Positions 57,181-64,000 of a stretch of 64,000 nucleotides of DNA are shown piece by piece. Origin of the DNA: Pinus tabuliformis. Its lineage: Eukaryota > Streptophyta > Pinopsida > Pinales > Pinaceae. The notes beneath the pieces were generated by a model, which made no database searches, was not told the DNA's origin, and saw nothing but the letters and a program-made list of their open reading frames with translations. The stretch lies in contig CM062815.1 in assembly GCA_031772625.1 (NCBI GenBank), forward strand, positions 916,266,979-916,330,978. Reading direction: 5' to 3'. Made by a program: the position numbers and the translations under genes. The stretch's first letter is position 1, and every line of letters starts with the position of its first letter.

Positions 57181-58043
57181 TTTTCAATTCACATCATCAG
57201 TTGAATATGATTTCATATAACCATAGAAAACTCTGAAAGTAAAATAGATAGGTGTTTTAAAAGTTTTTACAAAATTTGTGTCCAAGAAACATTTGGTAAT
57301 CTGATCCAAAAACTCAAAATGCATGCAAAACATCCTAAGTAGATCTAGTGATGCTCATGATAACAAGTCACAACCTGTGCTATAATGCACAAAAGCCTCA
57401 ACCAGTGGCTAGGAACACCAATAGTGTGGAGCTGCAGCCTCATAGGTAACTCCTTGATCCAGACATTCAGAAGACCAAGGGTTAATCCCTCTATGTGATC
57501 CTGCAACTCTGCTAAGGTCTCGTCCAAATCCAAGTCCTAGAGAACTGCTCTCCCAATGTTTCTCTGCATTGGCCCACCTGCACCCTATTGGTGCCCCACA
57601 GGTCAAATAGTACCCACATCTGCATGCATAAGAATGATTTTAGTTTAGTCTTGGAAACATTAAAAACACAAAAACATGTAGAAACATGAAAAAATAAAAA
57701 AACACTTTTGGTCAAACAATTTACCCATAGCACCCCATTATGCTCCAACTGGTAGAATCAAACCTGGATCTCCACAGAAATCCATCCCTGAGTATGGATG
57801 CTCCTCGATGACAAGGTGTTGTCACTCAAGCCAACTGAAGAATGTAGTGGAAAAAATGATTGTTGACTAACCTGCATGTTGAGCCATCAATTTGACCCAC
57901 CTCTGCATATGTGGATCTCTAGGACCAGCTACACCCAGTGATACATGTTGTGGTTGCATCATTGGGATTCTCTCTAAGGTAAAAGCAATTAAGATCAAAA
58001 CATGGTAGAAATTTTTTGTCTTACCACTTTTTACCTTAGTCAG
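57181..58043 (-). other. E3 region between second RNase H and antisense ORF block
   Basis: Partly AT-rich non-coding sequence; the minus strand between about 57,345 and 57,960 has short coding-like blocks that may continue the antisense ORF. Too eroded to assign a protein. Confidence 0.35.
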
Positions 58044-58590
58044 TTATTCTTCAAGTGAGGAAAGCATAGCCTCACACCATTTGAAAACTTTTGGCTGTAG
58101 ACGCTCCAGTACATATTGCATATATGCTCTGTTCACCAGATGTAGTGTCAAACTACCAACCAATTTTGTGATTGTGAAGAGGATCGTTCTCAAAGGAAAA
58201 TCACCTACATCCCTAATGTTTATTTTCCCATCCTTGCTAGGCTGTGTACTTGGCCAAAAAAACTGTCTAATATAATATCTCACTGATGCACCTCCACGGG
58301 CTAATCCAGAAAGTGAGATTAGGGCACCTCGCATCAACAGTCTAGTAAGAAAGTAAATATCATCAATGGTAATAGGGACCATCTTGTCCCTAATGTGAAA
58401 AGTCTGATCTGTTAGATCCCATGCATGAACAAGGAACTACAGTAGTTCTATTTGTTGCCTCATCCCAGACAACTTAAAGTATTTAAGTAACCCACAATTT
58501 TTGAGGGCCTCAATTGTACCTGGATTGTTTAGGGAAACCATTTCTTTTTCTTCATGCTCTCTTTCTCGCCATGTAATCAACATTCTGATC
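58044..58590 (-). pseudogene. E3 antisense ORF (plant Tat-type antisense protein)
   Basis: The minus-strand block contains VPITIDDIYFLTRL, GDFPLRTILFTITKLVGS and LTLHLVNRAYMQYVLERLQP. This resembles proteins often found antisense, between integrase and the 3' LTR, in plant Tat elements (gene23-like ORF of Grande). A longer coding-like block upstream reaches about 58,590. It probably was a spliced antisense gene, but that is inference. Broken, about two or more breaks. Confidence 0.55.
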
Positions 58591-59239
58591 CGATGAAACC
58601 CTGAAACACAATCATAAGCTTAGTTAGGATCCTTTCCATGCAAAAAATAGGACAAATTTTGGAGCAAACAGCTAAATCAAACTTGGGAAACTCACCCAGC
58701 GTAGCCCAAGTACAAAGACAGTGCACCATAGAGCATGTAGCCTTCTATCTAGGTGCTCTTTAGTGCATTTTTCGATGTGAAAGCATGCGTTGATCCCAGG
58801 GCGAAAAAATGAAACCCTAGGGGCCCCAAAAAACCCTAAAACTTGCATGAAATGACAAAAGAATGACCTAAAAAGAAAGAAGATAGGTTAAGCTCCTACC
58901 TGGTCCAAACAACTCGAGAAATGGTCCACAGAATCTCTTGCAATCAACTGATGAAGTTTGACGTAAAAAATTAGCTCAGAGCACAAAACTAAATGGTAAG
59001 TTCCAAATGGTAAAAATGCCACAGTAGAAACTTGTTTTATGTTTATTTCATGTTCATTAATCGAGTAAACATTAGTATTTTCCTATTTTCACCTATGAAA
59101 CATGTATTTTTAATCCATTTGGTGGTTTTTTGAGCAGGTATTGAAATTGACCTATAGAATTCGACGCGCTCAATTGTAAATTGTACCTTTGACCACAGAG
59201 CACACTTTCATCTCTTTTTCAAACTCTGTTAAAAACAAA
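58591..59239. other. E3 3' region, no feature seen
   Basis: AT-rich, no long frame, no strong repeat. Probably promoter or leader of the antisense ORF and 3' UTR of the sense transcript. Confidence 0.4.
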
Positions 59240-59640
59240 AAAGGAACCCCCTTAGAGTCCTCTTTAAGATCTTTTCAGACTCTCTAAACATGAAAAGATT
59301 ACCGAGCGCTTGTCCTTTACAGCTTGTTAACAGGTTGGAAATGATATCTCTCTTGCACTATTTTACGCTTTTTCGGGCTTGAGAGATTAATTTACAAAAA
59401 GAACTTGTGGGTTTTTCTTTTTTTCCCTTTTCAAACACTCTAAACATGAAAAGGACTGAGTTATCTCTGTCGTTAGACTCGTTAAAACATTAAATAGTGA
59501 CAAACTTGTCCATATAGACAAGACCAAGTTTCACCTTCGCTAGACTCGTTAAAACATCAAATATCGATGGATTCACCTAAAGGGTCGAATTATACAACAA
59601 GCATATGTTACCCTCCTCAAGCTTGATAAAAATAAAGAGG
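59240..59640 (+). repeat. E3 3' region degenerate repeat units
   Basis: Units of the order CTCTCTAAACATGAAAA...GAGTT...GACTCGTTAAAAC, as in E4 (for example about 59,278, 59,447 and 59,540). Shorter and more eroded than the E4 tract. Confidence 0.6.
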
Positions 59641-60671
59641 TACTGGTCAACAATGACTAGGGAAAATGGGAAAAAGGGGAAAACCACTTTATGGTAGCAG
59701 GTCGCTCTTGAACATGACACTTTCACTCCATCATCGTGAATATTTGGGTTGGGTTATTAACTTGATGGTTATCAGACTGTTGGTCTATCATACCATCCAT
59801 CACTTTGTTTTGGGTCAATGTTACCAATTCATTTTAGTGTTGCTGACATCTTCAAGAGAAGTCATTCAGTCAAAATTCATCCTTTGCAATACCATAAACC
59901 TTCATTTTCATGACCGCCATTTCTGAACCTTGTGTCGTCAGTAAAATTCCATCTCCAAAATCATTACACTCTTTTAGTGTCATTGATGTGGGATACATCA
60001 AGGCCCTCCTGCGACGAGTCACTTCTTGTCGACATCAGCGCATTATCCAAGAAGTTGACCTAGAAACACCCTTCCTGTACCTTGAAGCTTGCATACATCA
60101 ATGGCAAGTTTCTCGCTTTCAGCAATAGGTTGAAATCAATAGCCTTCGATCAAAAGACCTTTTATGGTGTTTGACATCGAATCAACCATTCAAACCATGC
60201 AGAATGTACTGTAGTACCTTGAGGATCATTATCATTATCGATGATTTCTCTCGCATCTATTAACATCTTACTTCATCGGCTGGTAATCAGATGGTGTCTT
60301 CCCATGTTCGAATTCAGATCACATATTCACATGGTTAGACTCATACTTGGCGAACAATTGAACGAGATAGAAAACCCCGGATCTAGTTTCATCCATCCGG
60401 GTTGCAATTTCAGGAGTACTGAATCATATGTACAATGGCTTTACATTGATGGTCATTCCGATCATGGGTCTATATCTGTAGACGATTGTTTATGTACATG
60501 TAATGAAATTTTATAAGCTAAGCATGGGTATGCATTCCCTCAGCAATTCATGTAAAAATAAAAAAACATGATATATGTATTATAATTGATGCAGGTCACC
60601 TTCCACTTCGATACCTCCTTATCAAATCGTAAAGCATTTCATTTGACATTGGCATTTTTCCGACTTCATGC
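59641..60671 (+). other. E3 3' untranslated region
   Basis: Aligns in patches with E4 20,780-21,855. No conserved reading frame. Confidence 0.55.
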
Positions 60672-60680
60672 TTTAGGGGG
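60672..60680 (+). other. E3 polypurine tract
   Basis: TTTAGGGGG, four bases before the 3' LTR start. Same as in E4. Confidence 0.75.
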
Positions 60681-60684
60681 CAAC

Positions 60685-61718
60685 TGTTATAGATCCATTT
60701 GGGCACATCAATCCCATCATCTAGATCAGTGTATTAGGTCTCATCAAACCCTAATTTCAGTTGCTACATGCCCTAAACAAGTCACCCCTTTGAATGCCTC
60801 CTTCCCAGACATTTTCACGACTTGAAGACATCCAGGAATGGCCTCTAGAGGGACCAACGCAGGTAGACCCATGTAAGGGTGCACTATAGAGTAGTTAAGT
60901 CCATGCCAGGGTGCTCTACAACGCACTTAGTCTTCCTTTCACCTGCGTTGGGCGAGTTTGAGCGAAATTCGCATTGGATTTGGGGAATATTCTTATCTTT
61001 TGGAGTTATGTAGAAGGTTCCCTCACTTATCAACTCCTATGAGCTCAATGGATGAGGAATGAGTTAAGATGCATCCTATCCTCTCATCCCTTCCTCCATG
61101 GAACTAATTATAAGTATGGAAGGCCCTTCAATGCCACCATTTATGAAAAAACCTCCTTCATCTCCCTATAAATTGACCACTTATCTAAGTGATTAGGGGC
61201 TAGACTATGTTGAATTATAAGGAGATAATGTTGCTATGAGAATTGGCTTCGAAGAAAATATTGTAATGCTACAAGTTTGTCATGCTTTTGATGTGATGTG
61301 GATGGTATCCAAGCTGGAGGAATGTCTTTGAATCAGACACCAATGGTTGTAATTCCTTCTTCTATTCAATAAAGTATATGAAGCTTTCTCTGATATGTTT
61401 GTATTGTCTTATTATGCTTATATGTGTGAATGTAAATGATTCCATTCACTTGCATTTAATATATCTTTTGATTTGATCAGTTCTTTGTCTTCTGTTGTGT
61501 TTACAGGTACTTCTCAAGCGTGTTAAGTACGCGAAGGAGTGACAGGATCGATACAAAGGAGACAAGAGGAAAGCAGAACTACAAGTAGGTCTTCTCATCT
61601 TGTTTGTCTTATCTATTGCTTATAGGAAAAGGCTAAAGTGCTTTAAACTATTGTTCTATATATGACTACTTATCTAGGGCATTAGTATTTATCCCTGGAT
61701 ACCAAATTCTCCAAAACA
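60685..61718 (+). repeat. E3 3' LTR (1,034 bp)
   Basis: TGTTATAGATCC to CCAAAACA. About 10% different from the 5' LTR in the first 330 bp compared by eye. TATA box and AATAAA conserved. Confidence 0.9.
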
Positions 61719-62104
61719 TATATGTTCACCTTTGTGTTTGTGACTGCCGCATCCATGTGGACTACTTCGCTGAAAGCTACATAGATCCTGTTGTGTTGTG
61801 TGTCTCTAACAGAGTTGGGACTATTCCCTTTCGACTTGAGACTCACTCTCATCCTCTCCCTTTGCAGTGAAAGAACTTAGACATGAGTTACACTAAGCAC
61901 TCACTAGGCACACAAACCTTGCCACTTGAAGACTAAGTATACCACTCTCATGTGCTGACAATCAAGAGCTAAGGCATATCTTTAATATAATGGAAATCGG
62001 GCCATCATACTGGATGGGACTCCTACAACAAGCGATGTGAGGTCTAGTTGGGATTTCATATAGGGGAGATCCCTTGAATGTTGGCGGGTCCAACACCATC
62101 AACA
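61719..62104. other. Old repeat, right piece beyond E3
   Basis: Continuation of 42,892-43,204. Near 62,087-62,104 the plus strand reads GGTCCAACACCATCAACA. In minus sense this gives TGTTGATGG/TGTTGGACC, a plausible LTR start facing left. No coding. Confidence 0.4.
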
Positions 62105-64000
62105 ATAGTATACATATTAGCGTTATTCTTTCTCCTTTTATAACTATGCTCTAAGAAAAATAAATCAATTTTATCAAACCATAAATTGGATACCTGTTTT
62201 AATCCATACAATGTTTTTCTCAATCTACAGACTAAATTATCCCCCCCTATTTAATAAATCCTTCATGTTTCATTAAATAAACTTATTCTTTTAATTCACC
62301 ATTTAAGAATGCATATTTCACATCTAGCTGGTGTATAATCCAATGATGTTTGGTAGCTAAAGCAATTAACATTCTAATTGTATTTAATTTAGCTACAGAG
62401 GCGAAGGTTTCTTCATAATCTATGCCTTATTTTTGTGAGTATCCATTTGCCACCAACCTAGCTTTATATTTGTCTAGAGTACCATTTTCTTTAAATTTAG
62501 GCCTGTATAACCATTTGCAACCTATGGGTTGTTTGCCTTCAGGTAGTTCAACTAGATCCCAAGTTTTGTTCTTAAGTGTTGACTCATATTCCTCTTCCAT
62601 GGCTTCCCTCCATTCATCATATTGAGTTTCTTCTTTATAATTTGAGGGATCAACAATATTTAAAGAACTAGTTATAAGAGCATGATCCCTATATCTTGGT
62701 GGTAAATGAGTTTACCTACTTGATCTCCTTAGTGGTGAACTTGCCTCAAATCTGTCTTGCTCATTCCTTGGTGGGCTTGGCTTGCTAATTGTACTTGCAT
62801 CACTTGATTCTCCCTTTTGTTGCTGCTGTTGGTCATGGATGTCCCTTTTTCATCACTTCCATCTTCCACCAGCAAAGGCACGTGCCACTCTTCATTTCTT
62901 TACAGTTTCCATCATCAATCTGCTCATGGAATACTACATCTCTACTTGCAAGCCCTTTGTGAGTAGAGGGATTAAACATTTTATAAGCTTTAAACTCTAT
63001 ACAATACCCTATGAAAATGCATTTAATAGCCTTTGAATCTAGTTTCTTCCTATCCTCTTTTGGAACATTAGCAAAATCCTTCAAGCCAAGAAATCTTAAA
63101 TGATTAACTGCAGGCTTAAAACCTAATAAAACTTCGAATGGAGTTTTAAGATCAAGAATTTTTGTTGGACTTTAAATACACTACAATATTTATTGCTTAT
63201 GCCTAAAAACCATTAGACATGTTCTTGCCTTTTAACATGCTACGTGCAAACTCCATAAGGGTTATGTTCTTCCTCTCTACAACACCATTCTGTTGAGGAG
63301 AGTGGGGTACTGTGAACTGTTGAACTATCCGACGGTCCTTACAATATTTGATGAAGCTACTCTGTTTGTATTCTCTCGCTTGATCTGAGCGGAGAATTTT
63401 GATGAAATTCCTTGTTTCTTTTTCAACCATGCTTCTGAACTCTTTAAAATATTAAAAATTATGACTCTTCTTTATGAGAAAATATACCCAGGTAAATCTT
63501 GTGCAATCATCAACAAACAATAAAAAATAATATGCACCTCCTAATGACCTTGTCTGCATCAACCCACATATATCAGTGTGCATAAGCTCTAGTATATATC
63601 TCTTCTTTCTATGTAAACTTGAGGGAAAATCATCCCTATGCATCTTCTTGAGGGTACATCCCTCATAATCAACATGAACATTTTTTAAAACAAGGCGACA
63701 ATTGGACATATCTTGTTTTTGTAGCAGCACTAAATTAGGAAGATTGAAGTGTTTGAATCTCTGGTGCCAAAGATTCTTTGTTGTCATCATTGTTGAAGTC
63801 AAATCCTGGTGTGGTACACTTGTGACACTCAACTTGTATAGGCCTCCAACTTGAATTCCAAAGGCAACTAGTTTATGTTCTTCCATCAAATCCTTAATGA
63901 TACAATATGTTTTAAAAAGCTCTACCTTCAAGTTCTGATCTACAATCATTGAAATAGAAATTAAATTATTTTTAATTCCTGGTACATACATCACATTATG
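62105..64000 (-). mobile_element. E7: Ty1/Copia fragment (integrase and part of RT)
   Basis: In minus sense from the window edge: the GAG-pre-integrase block (LWHQRFKHFNLPNL), integrase finger and core (HTDICG, FVDDCTRFTWVY, LRSDQAREY, PQQNGVVERKN; about 63,990-63,200), the integrase tail (KCIFIGY, about 63,020), and then Copia RT (TWDLVELPEGKQPIGCKW, HQLDVKYAFLNGELKE, LYGLKQ; about 62,610-62,160). Domain order integrase before RT is diagnostic of Ty1/Copia. It continues past the window on the right. Broken in several places; later pol parts are not present on the left. Confidence 0.88.

Larger units (their letters stand above)
43210..61718 (+). mobile_element. E3: Tat-like Ty3/Gypsy retrotransposon, 18.5 kb, plus strand
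   Basis: Two LTRs of about 1.04 kb, Arg-type primer site (44,251-44,268) and PPT (60,672-60,680). Between them lie a long leader carrying a nested solo LTR (44,696-48,406), gag with a low-complexity N-terminus, protease, RT, RNase H, integrase, a second RNase H after integrase, an antisense ORF region, and a 3' tandem-repeat tract. This is the layout of the Tat/Ogre group. LTRs differ by about 10% in the stretch compared by eye, so this is the oldest of the dated elements. Heavily broken, with well over ten breaks. Confidence 0.9.

Noticed and set aside
1-64000. Host protein genes, tRNA or rRNA genes, CRISPR arrays
   Set aside because: All convincing coding belongs to retroelements; tRNA-like matches are primer sites only; no regular spacer-repeat array exists.

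Overview
The window is plant nuclear repeat DNA. It is AT-rich and made almost wholly of nested LTR retrotransposons. The tRNA-primed binding sites, 5-bp target duplications and Ty3/Gypsy (Tat/Ogre-like) and Ty1/Copia proteins are those of land plants. The very long elements and the absence of any host gene suggest a large, repeat-rich genome; the species cannot be read from the sequence. I found no host protein gene, tRNA, rRNA or CRISPR array.

Layout. (1) 1-15,707: element E1, Ty3/Gypsy, minus strand, with LTRs of about 7.1 kb. The left LTR runs off the window start and the right LTR meets an assembly gap (15,754-15,853). (2) 15,854-17,358: 5' end of a small minus-strand Gypsy element, E6 (335-bp LTR, initiator-Met primer site, partial gag). 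(3) 17,359 to about 22,900: plus-strand Tat-like remnant E4 (gag end, protease, tandem-repeat 3' region, PPT, 3' LTR). (4) About 22,900-25,986: unassigned old repeat with a recurring GAAATTGTGCA motif. (5) 25,992-42,886: element E2, Ty3/Gypsy, minus strand, 4.9-kb LTRs, perfect 5-bp target duplication GGTGT. (6) 43,210-61,718: element E3, older Tat-like element, plus strand, 1.03-kb LTRs. Its leader is interrupted at 44,696-48,406 by a complete 3.7-kb solo LTR (E8) flanked by GATTG. (7) 61,719-64,000: old repeat, then a Ty1/Copia fragment (E7) on the minus strand.

The most unusual feature is shared by E1, E2 and E8. Their LTRs are giant (7.1, 4.9 and 3.7 kb), and each carries a long sense ORF inside U3, upstream of the LTR TATA box. 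The proteins share a layout: an N-terminal globular domain, a low-complexity middle and a C-terminal coiled coil. Each LTR also has its own cluster of repeated or palindromic motifs a few hundred bases upstream of the ORF: TGACGTCA in E1, GCGATATCGC/GATCGCCGAT in E2, CAGTTTCGCAGCGC in E8. The E8 ORF is open for 512 codons. The arrangement recalls U3-encoded accessory genes of retroviruses (MMTV sag, lentiviral nef).

A second theme is the second RNase H domain. In E1 and E2 it lies between protease and reverse transcriptase; in E3 it lies after integrase. Relative age by eye: E3 oldest (LTRs about 10% different), E2 younger (about 2-3%), E1 youngest (few substitutions but many homopolymer length differences that may be sequencing error).
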